Of a DNA stretch of 39,095 bases, positions 1 to 10,452 are shown one piece after another; position 1 is the first letter of the stretch, and every line of letters starts with the position of its first letter. This DNA is from an uncultured Opitutaceae bacterium. GTDB taxonomy: Bacteria > Verrucomicrobiota > Verrucomicrobiia > Opitutales > Opitutaceae. The position numbers were made by a program, and so were the translations under genes. The stretch spans positions 1 through 39,095 of the forward strand of contig CAJBES010000045.1 in assembly GCA_903952145.1 (NCBI GenBank), given 5' to 3'. The notes beneath the pieces are model-generated. The model was not told the DNA's origin, made no database searches, and was given only the letters and a program-made list of their open reading frames with translations.

Positions 1-170
1 GCCAGTGAGGATTCGAGGCTCCGTGCGCACAGGGCCGGTGCCTCAAATGGCCTGACGCAGTTGAGCCATTGCGACCTGAATCCTTGATGGCATTCACTGA
101 AAATCCGCGGGTTGCCGTCAGGGTCCATCCGCCTAATGTCCGCGCAAGGGTCCCCTCACGACCGCCCACC

Positions 171-1418
171 ATGCCCACCCGTGCTTCATCCGCCGCCTTC
201 CGCCTGCTCCTGGCTGCGCGCATGCTCCGGCTGTTCGCCTACGGCCTGCTGGCCGTCGTGCTGGCGCTGTATCTCGCGGCACTCGGTTTTTCCGGAGCGC
301 GCATCGGCCTGCTGCTCACCCTCACGCTGCTCGGCGGCGCGGGGCTGTCGATGGTCATCAGTACCCGGGCCGACCGGTTGGGGCGGCGGCGCATGCTGCA
401 ACTGGGGGCGGTGCTCATGCTCGGGGGCGGGGCGGTCATGGGCGGAACCGATGTTTACTGGCTGCTGATCCTGGCGGCGATCCTCGGGGTGATCAGCCCC
501 ACCGGCGGGGAGGTCGGTCCGTTTCTCGCCATTGAGCAGGCGTGTCTCGCCCAGGTCGTTCCGGATGCGGAGCGCACGCGGATCTTTGCCTGGTCCCATG
601 TCACGGGCTTCACCGCCAACGCCCTCGGGGCCCTGACCGGCGGGACGCTGGCCATGGGCTTGCAGTCGGCGGGATGGACGCCGCTGGCCAGCTACCGCGT
701 GCTCATCTGGCTGTATGCCGCCTGCGGTCTCGGACTGTTATGGCTCTTCGCCCGACTCGGGACGGAGGTCGAAGTGGCACCAACCGCCGGCATGGGTCCG
801 GCCGGGCCCAGGCCGGCATCATGGCACGGCCTGCACCAATCGAAGGCCCGCATCGCGAAACTCAGCGCCCTCTTCACCCTGGATGCCGCGGGTGGCGGAT
901 TTATCGTGCAGAGCTTTGTCGCCTACTGGTTTCACCAGAAGTTCGGCGCGGACCCCGGCACGCTCGGCGCCCTTTTCTTCACGGCCACGCTGTTCTCGGG
1001 TCTTTCCGCGCTCGTCGCAGTGCCGCTGGCCAAACGGTTCGGCCTGCTCAACACGATGGTCTTCACCCATCTGCCCTCAAACGTGCTGCTGATGCTCGTG
1101 CCCTTCATGCCGACCTTCGGACTGGCCGCGGCCGTCCTGCTGGCGCGGCATCTGATTTCGCAGATGGACGTGCCGACGCGCCAATCCTATGTGAACGCCA
1201 TCGTGCCGCCGGAGGAGCGCTCCGCCGCCAATGGCATCACCACCACAGTCCGACAGTTCGGCACGGCGGTCGGGCCGGTCATCGCCGGGCCGTTGCTGGC
1301 CGTGCCCGCGCTGGCGGGTTGGTGTTTTGTCATCGGGGGCGGCCTGAAGAGCATCTACGACCTGATCATATGGCGGACCTTCAACCGTGTGAAACCACCC
1401 GAGGAGACCGACCGTTAG
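171..1418 (+). CDS. MFS transporter (drug/solute exporter type)
   Basis: A 415-residue multi-pass membrane protein of the major facilitator superfamily. After the second helix it carries the loop motif A pattern STRADRLGRRRM (D-R-x-G-R-R), and about 12 hydrophobic segments follow. The C-terminal half has a second MFS repeat with DVPTRQSYVNAIVPPEERSA, a segment typical of drug/solute exporters. An in-frame ATG exists at 69, but the 34 residues it would add are arginine/proline-rich and unlike a membrane protein N-terminus, so the ATG at 171 (MPTRASSAAFRLLLAARM) is preferred. The substrate cannot be read from sequence. It is convergent with the GH2 gene, with a 53-base gap. The family call is confident; a role in drug or metabolite efflux is inference. 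Confidence 0.85.
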   Translation: MPTRASSAAFRLLLAARMLRLFAYGLLAVVLALYLAALGFSGARIGLLLTLTLLGGAGLSMVISTRADRLGRRRMLQLGAVLMLGGGAVMGGTDVYWLLILAAILGVISPTGGEVGPFLAIEQACLAQVVPDAERTRIFAWSHVTGFTANALGALTGGTLAMGLQSAGWTPLASYRVLIWLYAACGLGLLWLFARLGTEVEVAPTAGMGPAGPRPASWHGLHQSKARIAKLSALFTLDAAGGGFIVQSFVAYWFHQKFGADPGTLGALFFTATLFSGLSALVAVPLAKRFGLLNTMVFTHLPSNVLLMLVPFMPTFGLAAAVLLARHLISQMDVPTRQSYVNAIVPPEERSAANGITTTVRQFGTAVGPVIAGPLLAVPALAGWCFVIGGGLKSIYDLIIWRTFNRVKPPEETDR

Positions 1419-1471
1419 CTTCCGGCGTCCGCGGAGGGAAAGCACGGCTGAAAAGTGCGGCCTGCCCATGG

Positions 1472-3328
1472 TCAGCTTTTATCCTGTTCGATCGCAGCCG
1501 GGCGCTGTTGGGCGGCGCGAACGCGCCGGAGATCGTATTTCCTCCGCCGGTCGAAGTAAAAAATCCCGTTCTGTTCCTGATAGACGTCGGTCAACTGGGT
1601 GTAACAGTAGCCGAATGTGCGCGGGTTGTCCAAGAGCGCGGCACACAGACCTGCGAAGCGCGTGTAGAATTCCTCCAGCGTTTTCGGCCCCTTGCCATAA
1701 CCCCAGGCCGCGTCACCGGGCTTCGCCTTGGGGTTCCAGAGGATGCCGCCAAACTCGCTCACGAAATACGGCTGCCCCGGCCGCCACGGGATGGACTTGG
1801 TCCAGATGTCGTCCCGCTCGTAGGGCCGGTCGCGGAGCAGGCCGTCGTGCCGCGCCTTGAAGGTCTGCGGATCCTGGTCGTAATCGTGGGCATCAAAGAC
1901 ATCGGACTCGGCCAAGCCGTGGGTGTAGCCCGAGGTGTCGATGACCGGCCGGGTGGGATCAGCCTGCTTGGTGGCGAGGAAGAGCGCACGCATCACATCG
2001 TCGTGATGATTGATGCGTTCGTCCTGCCGACGCAGGGTCTCATTGAGCGGGCACCAGCCGACGATGCTCGGATGGTTGAAGTCCCGCTGGACCGCCTCGA
2101 GCCACTGCGCGATGATCGCGGCCGGAAACCCCGTGCCGTTGTGGTTGTCACCCCGGATCACGGTGCCGTCGTCCTGCCGCCGCCAGCCGCGCACGGGCTC
2201 CGCGCCGTTAAGCCCCCAGTCGCTGAACTCGCCCCACACCAAGTAGCCGAGCCGGTCCGCATGATAAAGGAAGCGCTCTTCAAACACTTTCTGGTGCAGC
2301 CGCGCGCCGTTGAAGCCGGCGGCCCTTGAGAGCTTGATGTCGCGCACGAGCGCCGCATCCGTCGGCGCCGTCAGGATGCCGTCGGGATAATACCCCTGGT
2401 CGAGCACGAGCCGTTGAAAGATCGGCTGACCGTTGAGTTTGATGGCATAGCCGTCGATGTGCAGGCCGCGCAGGCCGGCGTAGCTTTGGGCGCGGTCGAC
2501 GACCTTGCCGGTGGCCGCATCAACCAGCTCCAGTTCGAGATCGTAAAGATGCGGATCCTTGGGCGACCAGAGACGCACGCGCTGGGCGGGCACCGGCAGG
2601 TCGAGCCGCGGGTGCAATCCACCCCCGCACGCACAACTTGCTTCGCTCACGAGGCCCCGGGCATCGCGCAACCGGGCGCGATAAACCAGCCCGGCCTGCG
2701 CCCCCGCCACGGGTTGCTCGATGCTGAAGCGCGCGTTCGCCACGTCGGGCGTGATCTTTGGCCGCAGTAAGTGCGCGCGAAGCGGCACGGGTTCGAGCCA
2801 CACGGTCTGCCAGATCCCGGTGGTGCGCGTGTAGTGGCAGCCGCTGTTGGCATACACCCATGACTGCTTGCCTGACGGCATCGATTCGCGGGCGTTGTCC
2901 CGCGCGCGGACGACCAGCATCACTTTCTTGCCGGGGGTCGCGTGGTCGGTCAGGTCGCACGTGAAGGGCGTCATGCCGCCGCGGTGCCGGCCTACTTCCG
3001 TGCCGTCGGCCCACGCGAACGTGTCGTAATCACTTGCCTGGAAATGCAGCAAAATGCGCCGGCCCTGCCACGCTGCGGGTATCGCCACCTCGCGCCGATA
3101 CCAGACGGCGTTCAGGTAGTCGGTGTTGCCGACACCGGAAAGTTTCGACTCTGGACAGAACGGCACCGTGATGCGGCCCTTCAGCGGGCGGGTGACCAAA
3201 CCGCGGTCGAGCCCGCTGTCGCCCTGGTCGATCTCGAACTGCCAGGGGCCGTTGAGACAGAGCCAGTCGCGGCGCACAAACTGCGGCCGCGGGTATTCGG
3301 GACGGGGTATTTTTGTTTTTTTCGGCAT
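1472..3328 (-). CDS. Glycoside hydrolase family 2 (beta-galactosidase/beta-glucuronidase-like)
   Basis: A 618-residue GH2 enzyme that would hydrolyse a beta-linked sugar with retention. The order is an N-terminal jelly-roll sugar-binding domain (about residues 20-180, with FEIDQG and RREVAIPAAWQGRRILLHF), an immunoglobulin-like domain (about 180-290) and a TIM barrel. The acid/base is Glu430 in GWCPLNE and the nucleophile is Glu525 in YFVSEFGG, so both catalytic glutamates are present. There is no signal peptide, so action in the cytosol is likely. It is shorter than LacZ (about 1,020) and lacks the C-terminal domains, close to the compact GH2 forms. It starts with ATG, 49 bases from a divergent AraC-type regulator that probably controls it. 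Specificity (galactoside, glucuronide or mannoside) cannot be decided from sequence. Confidence 0.92.
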   Translation of the reverse strand: MPKKTKIPRPEYPRPQFVRRDWLCLNGPWQFEIDQGDSGLDRGLVTRPLKGRITVPFCPESKLSGVGNTDYLNAVWYRREVAIPAAWQGRRILLHFQASDYDTFAWADGTEVGRHRGGMTPFTCDLTDHATPGKKVMLVVRARDNARESMPSGKQSWVYANSGCHYTRTTGIWQTVWLEPVPLRAHLLRPKITPDVANARFSIEQPVAGAQAGLVYRARLRDARGLVSEASCACGGGLHPRLDLPVPAQRVRLWSPKDPHLYDLELELVDAATGKVVDRAQSYAGLRGLHIDGYAIKLNGQPIFQRLVLDQGYYPDGILTAPTDAALVRDIKLSRAAGFNGARLHQKVFEERFLYHADRLGYLVWGEFSDWGLNGAEPVRGWRRQDDGTVIRGDNHNGTGFPAAIIAQWLEAVQRDFNHPSIVGWCPLNETLRRQDERINHHDDVMRALFLATKQADPTRPVIDTSGYTHGLAESDVFDAHDYDQDPQTFKARHDGLLRDRPYERDDIWTKSIPWRPGQPYFVSEFGGILWNPKAKPGDAAWGYGKGPKTLEEFYTRFAGLCAALLDNPRTFGYCYTQLTDVYQEQNGIFYFDRRRKYDLRRVRAAQQRPAAIEQDKS

Positions 3329-3377
3329 AGCGGAAAATATAACCTGTGTTTAATACCATATTTTTTATAGCTTCACC
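3329..3377. promoter_or_regulatory. Divergent GH2/AraC control region
   Basis: A 49-base AT-rich spacer between the GH2 and araC-type start codons, in sharp contrast to the GC-rich flanks. It contains several TA-rich stretches (TATAAC, TAATAC, TTTTTTATAG) that could serve as -10 elements in either direction. No convincing -35 partner or direct-repeat operator was identified. Its role as a shared promoter region is inferred from gene orientation and base composition. Confidence 0.5.
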
Positions 3378-4241
3378 ATGACTCTACTGCCAAAAAACCT
3401 TGTTGAAATGCACGCGGTTGGGGCCCGCACCCGCGAGCGGCTCGCCTCGGCCCGCCAGGTGCCGGCCTTTGCCGACTGTGGGCTGACCCTGGCCGGGCTC
3501 TCGGAAGCGCGGGCCGGCTTCACCTTTCACCGGCATGCGCCCGACATGCATCAACTTCTCGCCAGCCTGGAGGGTATTGGCGAAGTGTGGTTGGACAACC
3601 GCTGGCAGCTGTTGTCGGGCGGGCGGGCGTATTTCACGCCGGCCGGCGTACCCCACGCCTACCGGGCACGCCCGCGCGGCGTCTGGCGCGTGGCTTGGGC
3701 CATGTATGCTCCCGGCTCGCCGCACACGCCGCGCTTCAGTCCGGCCAATCCCATTATCATTCCACTCAATCCGCGGCCGCTTGCCCTCGCCCTCGAGGGC
3801 CTGTGCGAAGCCGTCGCCCACGCCACCGGCCCGGCGGAAAGCGAGCTGTGGACGCGGCTCACCCACCACCTGGTGCTCACCGCCCTCGCGCCGGCACAAG
3901 CGCGGGATCCGCGGCTGACCCACCTATGGAGTGCCGTGGAAGCCGATCTGGTCCACCCTTGGACGCTCACAGAACTTTCGCAGCGGGCGGGCATGAGCCG
4001 CGAGGCGCTCCGTCGTGCCTGCCAGCGCGAAACCGGCCGCAGCCCGCAGCGCGAACTGAACCACCGCCGCCTGCGCCGCGCCGCCGACCTGCTGCGCCAC
4101 ACATCCGACAAGATCGCCGCCATCGCGGCGCGAGTGGGCTTCGGCGATCCCTTTGCGTTCAGCACGGCGTTCAAACGCGCCCGCGGCCAAGGCCCCCGGA
4201 GTTGGCGGCACGCAGGTGCCGCCATGCCCTCGCCGAAATAA
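3378..4241 (+). CDS. AraC family transcriptional regulator
   Basis: A 287-residue regulator. The N-terminal half is a cupin-like effector-binding domain (about residues 25-110, with FHRHAPDMHQLLASLEG and YFTPAGVPHAYRA). The C-terminal hundred residues are a double helix-turn-helix: WTLTELSQRAGMSREALRR is the first and DKIAAIAARVGFGDPFAFSTAF the second, with the usual arginine-rich linker. It is divergent from the GH2 gene, and AraC-type activators often control such a neighbouring glycosidase in response to its sugar; that link is inference. The intergenic space is only 49 bases, so promoter or operator elements probably reach into one of the coding regions. It ends 15 bases before the convergent gdhA. 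There is no evident Shine-Dalgarno before the ATG. Confidence 0.9.
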   Translation: MTLLPKNLVEMHAVGARTRERLASARQVPAFADCGLTLAGLSEARAGFTFHRHAPDMHQLLASLEGIGEVWLDNRWQLLSGGRAYFTPAGVPHAYRARPRGVWRVAWAMYAPGSPHTPRFSPANPIIIPLNPRPLALALEGLCEAVAHATGPAESELWTRLTHHLVLTALAPAQARDPRLTHLWSAVEADLVHPWTLTELSQRAGMSREALRRACQRETGRSPQRELNHRRLRRAADLLRHTSDKIAAIAARVGFGDPFAFSTAFKRARGQGPRSWRHAGAAMPSPK

Positions 4242-4256
4242 ACCCACCCCACGGAC

Positions 4257-5639
<1,383 letters not shown>

Positions 5640-5743
5640 TCAGATTTATACCGGTTCCTCAATATTTATGCCACAACCACGGCCCGCCACCGCCCAACCG
5701 CGGAATTGACCGCGGACAGGACGGCCACCATGTCTGGCAGGCT

Positions 5744-7273
5744 ATGTCCGATTCCACCACTCCCACCGCCAATCTCATGGAAGCCATCGTTTCGCTCGCA
5801 AAACGCCGCGGTTTCGTCTTTGCCTCCTCCGAAATCTACGGCGGCCTCAACGGGTTTTTTGACTACGGCCCCCTCGGCACCGAGCTGAAGAAAAACATCC
5901 GCGACTGCTGGTGGGACGACATGGTCCGCCGCCGCGAGGACGTCGTCGGCCTCGAGTCCTCCATCATCATGCACCCGAAGGTGTGGGAGGCATCCGGCCA
6001 CGTCGCCGGCTTCACCGACCCACTGGTGGACTGTAAGGTGAGCAAGCAGCGCTACCGCGCCGACCAGCTGTTTTTCGCGGCCGTCGTTGTGGACGAAAAA
6101 ACTGTTGGCTACGTCTCCGCGCTGGAAAGCGAGAACACAACGGGCGAGTTGCAGACCGCCGCCGAGGCCTTTAAACGCAAAAAGGCCATCCAAGGCACGC
6201 TCGCACCCATCGTTGCCAAGGACATGACCGAGGCCCGCGAGGACGAGATTCCCCTCATCCCCTCGCCCGCCACCGGCGAAGCCGGCAGCCTGACCGCCCC
6301 TCGCTCGTTCAACATGATGTTCCAGACGAACGTCGGTGCAATGACCGACGCCTCGTCTGTCGCCTATCTGCGCCCCGAGACCGCCCAAGGCATGTTCGTT
6401 GACTTCAAGAATGTGGTGGACACCGGCCGCGTGAAACTGCCCTTCGGCATCGCCCAGATCGGCAAATCCTTCCGCAACGAGATCACTCCGCGCAACTTCA
6501 TCTTCCGCTCGCGCGAGTTCGAGCAGATGGAGATGGAATATTTCATCCACGAGGACGCCGACTGGGCCAAGTGCCACGAGGAATGGATCGCCTGGTGCGA
6601 GGCCTGGCTGAAGAGCATCGGTCTGCCCGACAGCCACCTCTCGCGCTACACCCACCCGAAGGAGAAGCTCGCGTTTTACTCGCGCGGCACCGTGGACATC
6701 ATGTTCAATTATCCCTTCGGCGTGCAGGAATTGTGGGGTATCGCCGCGCGCGGCAACTACGACCTCACGCAGCATGCCAACGCCAGCGGCAAGCCGCAGG
6801 AGATCTTCGACGAGGCCACAAAGAAAAAATTCGTGCCGCATGTCATCGAGCCCGCGGTCGGCGTCGACCGCATCTTTCTCGCCGTCCTCTGCGCGGCCTA
6901 CGCCGAGGAGGAGGTGAAGGATGAGAAGGGCAACGTGGAAAAACGCACGGTGCTCCGGCTCTCGCCGCGTATTGCGCCGGTGAAGGTCGCCGTGCTCCCG
7001 CTGCTCAAGAACAAGGAGCAGTTGGTGGGCCGCGCACAGGCACTCTACACCAAGCTCAAGCGCCGCTACGCCGTGTTCTACGACGAGGCCGGCGCCATCG
7101 GTCGCCGCTACCGCCGGCAGGACGAGATCGGCACGCCATGGTGCGTGACGATCGATTTCGACACGATCGAGAAGCCCGGTGACACCTTCACCCTCCGCGA
7201 ACGCGACAGCATGCAGCAGCAGCGCATCACCGAGACCGAGCTCTTCGCCCTGCTCGAAGAACAGGTTTACTGA
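5744..7273 (+). CDS. glyS: Glycyl-tRNA synthetase (single-chain, class II)
   Basis: A 509-residue enzyme that attaches glycine to tRNA-Gly. It is the single-polypeptide dimeric type shared with archaea, eukaryotes and some bacteria, not the bacterial alpha2beta2 type. Visible features are the N-terminal [24 protein letters not shown], class II motif 2 ([19 protein letters not shown], about residue 240), motif 3 ([14 protein letters not shown]) and a C-terminal anticodon-binding domain ([12 protein letters not shown] onward). A GTG at 5630 would extend the frame, but the added 38 residues resemble nothing in the family; the ATG at 5744 gives the standard N-terminus. No T-box leader was recognised in the 140 bases upstream. 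The gene is essential, as expected for an aminoacyl-tRNA synthetase. Confidence 0.96.
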   Translation: MSDSTTPTANLMEAIVSLAKRRGFVFASSEIYGGLNGFFDYGPLGTELKKNIRDCWWDDMVRRREDVVGLESSIIMHPKVWEASGHVAGFTDPLVDCKVSKQRYRADQLFFAAVVVDEKTVGYVSALESENTTGELQTAAEAFKRKKAIQGTLAPIVAKDMTEAREDEIPLIPSPATGEAGSLTAPRSFNMMFQTNVGAMTDASSVAYLRPETAQGMFVDFKNVVDTGRVKLPFGIAQIGKSFRNEITPRNFIFRSREFEQMEMEYFIHEDADWAKCHEEWIAWCEAWLKSIGLPDSHLSRYTHPKEKLAFYSRGTVDIMFNYPFGVQELWGIAARGNYDLTQHANASGKPQEIFDEATKKKFVPHVIEPAVGVDRIFLAVLCAAYAEEEVKDEKGNVEKRTVLRLSPRIAPVKVAVLPLLKNKEQLVGRAQALYTKLKRRYAVFYDEAGAIGRRYRRQDEIGTPWCVTIDFDTIEKPGDTFTLRERDSMQQQRITETELFALLEEQVY

Positions 7274-7295
7274 TCCCCCCTGCCAGCCGGCGTCC

Positions 7296-7799
7296 GTGGA
7301 CAACGACTGTCATTTCTCCCCAGACCGGCGGCACCGCTACGCCCTCGTCCACCGCTGGAATCCGCTCTTCGGCGACCGGCTGATCCTGTGGATCGGGCTC
7401 AACCCGAGCACGGCGGACGAGACCCAGCTCGATCCGACGCTCACCCGCATCCGCACTTTCTCGCGACGCGAAGGCTTCGATGGTTTCTGGATGGCCAACC
7501 TCTTTGCCCTGCGCACGCCCTACCCGAAGGAGATGATGGCCGCGCCCGATCCCGTCGGCCCGGATAACGACGCCTCGCTCCTCGCCGCGGCGGATCATTG
7601 CGAGCGCATCGTGGCCGCATGGGGCGCCTGTGGAAAATTTCAGGCCCGGGCCGAGACCGTCGCGCAACTGCTCGCCGGCCATAAACTCTGGTGCCTCGGC
7701 ACGACGCAGGCCGGTCACCCGCGCCATCCGCTTTATGTCGCTGGCGACCAGCCCCTCGTGCGGTGGATTCCAGGGGGGGCGGAAGGCCCATCCGCATGA
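7296..7799 (+). CDS. DUF1643 domain protein
   Basis: About 167 residues. The segment RYALVHRWNPLFGDRLILWIGLNPSTADETQLDPTLTR (seen from residue 13) is the signature of DUF1643, followed by FWMANLFALRT and a C-terminal KLWCLGTTQAGHPRHPLYV. The function of the family is unknown. The frame has no ATG near the conserved start. The GTG at 7296 is the best candidate, giving VDNDCHFSPDRRHRY; an upstream GTG at 7179 would overlap the end of glyS by about 95 bases and adds serine/proline-rich sequence. It lies 22 bases after the glyS stop and is probably cotranscribed with it. The 3' end is 7 bases from the convergent DUF2721 gene. Confidence 0.85.
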   Translation: MDNDCHFSPDRRHRYALVHRWNPLFGDRLILWIGLNPSTADETQLDPTLTRIRTFSRREGFDGFWMANLFALRTPYPKEMMAAPDPVGPDNDASLLAAADHCERIVAAWGACGKFQARAETVAQLLAGHKLWCLGTTQAGHPRHPLYVAGDQPLVRWIPGGAEGPSA

Positions 7800-7806
7800 C
7801 AGGGTC

Positions 7807-8274
7807 TCACTGCGGCCCGGATTTCTCGATCAGCTTCCAGTCCAGCTGCGCCGCCCTGAGGGACAGGTTCATGTCGGCGATAAAGGCGATCATCGAACCG
7901 ATGAGCCCGAGGATGGCCACGCAGAATATTGCCACCAGCACGCCCACCAGCTCAACGTGCCAGAAGGCTGCGACGAACAGCCCGAGAATCAGCACCCCCA
8001 CGCTGAGCACCGTCACCGCCGCGAGCGTGATCGACAGCCGCAGGATGCCCGCACGCCGGTGCAGGATCTGCACCTGGTCGTTTAGGTTCGCCACCACCAC
8101 CGGGGCCTGGTTGCCTTCCGATATCTCACGAATGATCGCCCGCGAACGGTCGATCATGCGTCCGAAGCGGTTGGTCAGAGTCAGGAGCAGCAGGCCGACC
8201 CCGGAGATGAGGATGACCGGACCGACCGCGAGTTGCAGGATCGGCACAAGTTGGGTCAGGGAGAGTTCTTTCAT
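7807..8274 (-). CDS. DUF2721 membrane protein
   Basis: A 155-residue membrane protein. The N-terminal helix VPILQLAVGPVILISGVGLLLLTLTNRFGRMIDRSRAI is the conserved DUF2721 opening, with the NR-x-GR-x-IDR stretch on the cytosolic side. Two more hydrophobic segments follow (about residues 78-130). The function is unknown; the family is widespread in environmental Gram-negatives. It starts at ATG and is divergent from the cyclic-nucleotide-binding protein by about 210 bases. No Shine-Dalgarno is apparent. The family call is confident; nothing in the context reveals a role. Confidence 0.85.
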   Translation of the reverse strand: MKELSLTQLVPILQLAVGPVILISGVGLLLLTLTNRFGRMIDRSRAIIREISEGNQAPVVVANLNDQVQILHRRAGILRLSITLAAVTVLSVGVLILGLFVAAFWHVELVGVLVAIFCVAILGLIGSMIAFIADMNLSLRAAQLDWKLIEKSGPQ

Positions 8275-8395
8275 GTGATTGGTAAATCAGGTGCAGGACC
8301 CGGATCAACTTCACCTCCGTCGTGGCTAAGCTCAAGCTTACACCACCCGCGTGCCGCCGGAGAGCACCGGACCGGGGCGCGCCGCCACCCAAGCA

Positions 8396-8420
8396 CAATT
8401 TCACTTAATAAGTAAAATTG
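8396..8420. promoter_or_regulatory. Imperfect 11-bp inverted repeat in divergent spacer
   Basis: CAATTTCACTT (8396-8406) and AAGTAAAATTG (8410-8420) are complementary except at one position, around a 3-base centre. The site lies in an otherwise GC-rich spacer between DUF2721 and the cNMP-binding protein, 67 bases before the chosen start of the latter. It may be an operator or a short hairpin; the symmetry is seen, the role is inference. Confidence 0.4.
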
Positions 8421-8486
8421 CCCGGGCTGCCGCGGGTCCGCAGGTTAGGGGTTGAGTGGCCGGGCTGCATACCTCACCCTGCTGCC

Positions 8487-10442
8487 ATGCTCCAGACAGA
8501 CTTGCTGACCTCGGCCCGACTCAGGATTGATCCGTCGGTCCGGTGCAACATGGTCCGGCAGGGCTGTATGCTCCTTTGCACTGCGGGCAGCGGCCGGCTG
8601 CTGGTGCTGACCCCGCAACAGTCCGCGATCCTGCAGGATGGTTTCACCCAGCCCGTAACGGTGCCCGAGGTGCTGGTGCGGCTGCTGACCGACAACCGGT
8701 GTCCGCCGTTAAGCGAGTTTTACGAGTTGGTGCTACAGGCGCATGCCGCTGGCGTGCTGCTCGAGGAAGACGTCTTTCCTCCGCCCACTCTGGTGCGCCG
8801 CTGGTGGCTGCGCCTGCCACCACGCGTGGCGCTGGTTCTGGCCCGGCCCGTGCTCCTCCTGGCCATCGGCACGCTGCTGGTCGCACCGCGCCCGTGGATC
8901 GCACCCGCCTGGAACCTGGGCCTGCTCTGGGGCTGGCTGGCGGCTTGCGCGTTGTTCAGCCTGGGTGAAGTCCTCGCCGCCACTGTGTTGACAGGTGCCG
9001 GTTGCGAAGTGCGGCGGCCGCGTTTCCACTGGCGCCGGCTGTTTCCTTATTTTCGCACCGATACCAGCGAGGCCGCCATGGGTGGATCGGCCTGCGAACT
9101 GACCGTGGCCATCATGCGCGTAACCCCGTTGCTGGCGGGGACGGCGGCCGCCGCCTGGTTTGAACCCAACTGGCTTGCGCCCTTGCTGGCCGGCCTCTTC
9201 TTTGCGCTGGCCCCGACGCAACGCAGTGCCGCCCGGCAGTTGCTGGGCGGCCTCCTCGAATCCAAGGTCTTGACGGTGTCGTCAGGCTTCCTGTTCGAGC
9301 CGCGCCAGAAGGACTTTTGGGCGCGTTTCAAGGTGTGGTGGGAGGGGCGAACCTCGCGCTTCGGTCTGCTCTGGGTGGTCTGGGGCCTGGTTTGGGCCGG
9401 CCTGCTTGGCTGCGCGCTGCAATGGCTCCACCCCGGGATGTATACGGCGGTGTGGCGCTGGTTCGGACCACAGGGCAGTCTGCACCCCTACCTCAATGAG
9501 GCGCTTTATGTAGTCGCGGCCCTGCCGGGGCTGACGCTACTCACCCTCCTCTGGGCTTTCATCCGTCACTGGCTCATGCGGCGGGCGCTGACCAAGCCGC
9601 TGCGCGTCAACCAAACCCATATCAATACCGCCGCGCTCCAAGCCGGTGACAATCCGGCGGCGCTCCGCAGCGTGCCGCTGTTCCGCGGCCTCACGGACGA
9701 TGATCTCAAGGCGCTCGCCGCCACGATGACGCCGGTGGAGATAGCTAAAAAACAGGCGGTCTTTCATGAGGACGATCCTGGCGATGCGTTCTATGTCGTG
9801 ATGGCGGGGCAGTTGGCCGTGCTCAAGAATCAGCCCAAACCTTCGCGCCGCCAAAAAACCATCGGTTGCCTCTACCCGGGCGACGGCTTCGGCGAAATCG
9901 CCCTGCTGGACCACTCCACCCGCACGACCACCATCCGGGCGACGCGACCGAGCCGGCTGCTGCGCTTGGGCAAAACAGACTTCGACCAACTGGTCGTCGG
10001 TAAAATGGGGGGCGAAAAGGTGCGCGAGTTGCTGCAAAGCGCGGCTTTTCTCGGGCGTCTCACCATTCTGGGCGGCTGGCCCTTCGATGACCTGATGCGC
10101 TACGCCCAGCGCTGCCGCAGCCACCATTACGAGGCGGGCACGCAGGTCCTGCGCAAGGGCGAGGGCAATATCTGGTTTTTTCTCATTTTCGACGGCGCCT
10201 TCGAGGTGCGTAATGGCAAGAAGGTATTGGGCCGGCTGCAGCCGGGCGATTATTTCGGCGAGATCAGCCTGCTGGAGCATGGCATCACCACGGCGGACGT
10301 GTTCGCCGTTGAGGAAAGCCGCTGCCTCGTGATGTCGCGCGCGGATTTTCTGGCCTTCTTCGCGCGGGACTACCGCATCGGCACGCGCATCGAGGCCCTC
10401 GCCACGCAGCGTCTCGGCAGCCGGCTTTTCAGCTCACGGTAA
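8487..10442 (+). CDS. Membrane protein with PqqD-like, degenerate M50-like and two cNMP-binding domains
   Basis: A 651-residue protein. Residues about 1-95 resemble a PqqD-like winged-helix module. Residues about 105-390 hold six or so hydrophobic segments and follow the layout of PqqD-linked M50 site-2 zinc proteases. Where HExxH should lie the sequence reads FSLGEVLAATV (Ser158, Glu161), so the zinc-binding histidines appear absent; the later FPYFRTDTSEA still resembles the third-ligand region. Two cyclic-nucleotide-binding domains follow. The first (about 405-515) has the phosphate cassette FGEIALLDHSTRTT with Arg479. The second (about 525-640) has FGEISLLEHGITTAD, where Thr601 replaces the arginine. 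The start at ATG 8487 is preferred over the upstream ATG at 8418. A cNMP-responsive, non-proteolytic membrane sensor is an inference. Confidence 0.75.
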   Translation: MLQTDLLTSARLRIDPSVRCNMVRQGCMLLCTAGSGRLLVLTPQQSAILQDGFTQPVTVPEVLVRLLTDNRCPPLSEFYELVLQAHAAGVLLEEDVFPPPTLVRRWWLRLPPRVALVLARPVLLLAIGTLLVAPRPWIAPAWNLGLLWGWLAACALFSLGEVLAATVLTGAGCEVRRPRFHWRRLFPYFRTDTSEAAMGGSACELTVAIMRVTPLLAGTAAAAWFEPNWLAPLLAGLFFALAPTQRSAARQLLGGLLESKVLTVSSGFLFEPRQKDFWARFKVWWEGRTSRFGLLWVVWGLVWAGLLGCALQWLHPGMYTAVWRWFGPQGSLHPYLNEALYVVAALPGLTLLTLLWAFIRHWLMRRALTKPLRVNQTHINTAALQAGDNPAALRSVPLFRGLTDDDLKALAATMTPVEIAKKQAVFHEDDPGDAFYVVMAGQLAVLKNQPKPSRRQKTIGCLYPGDGFGEIALLDHSTRTTTIRATRPSRLLRLGKTDFDQLVVGKMGGEKVRELLQSAAFLGRLTILGGWPFDDLMRYAQRCRSHHYEAGTQVLRKGEGNIWFFLIFDGAFEVRNGKKVLGRLQPGDYFGEISLLEHGITTADVFAVEESRCLVMSRADFLAFFARDYRIGTRIEALATQRLGSRLFSSR

Positions 10443-10452
10443 CGGGCGGGGT

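Noticed and set aside
542-2329. A 595-codon open frame on the plus strand
   Set aside because: It runs through the MFS gene in another frame and then antisense to GH2; the translation is arginine/proline-rich with no domain. It is a GC-driven shadow.
5666-7303. A 545-codon frame antisense to glyS
   Set aside because: It mirrors the real synthetase on the opposite strand, has low-complexity Val/Ala/Gly/His composition and no recognisable motif.
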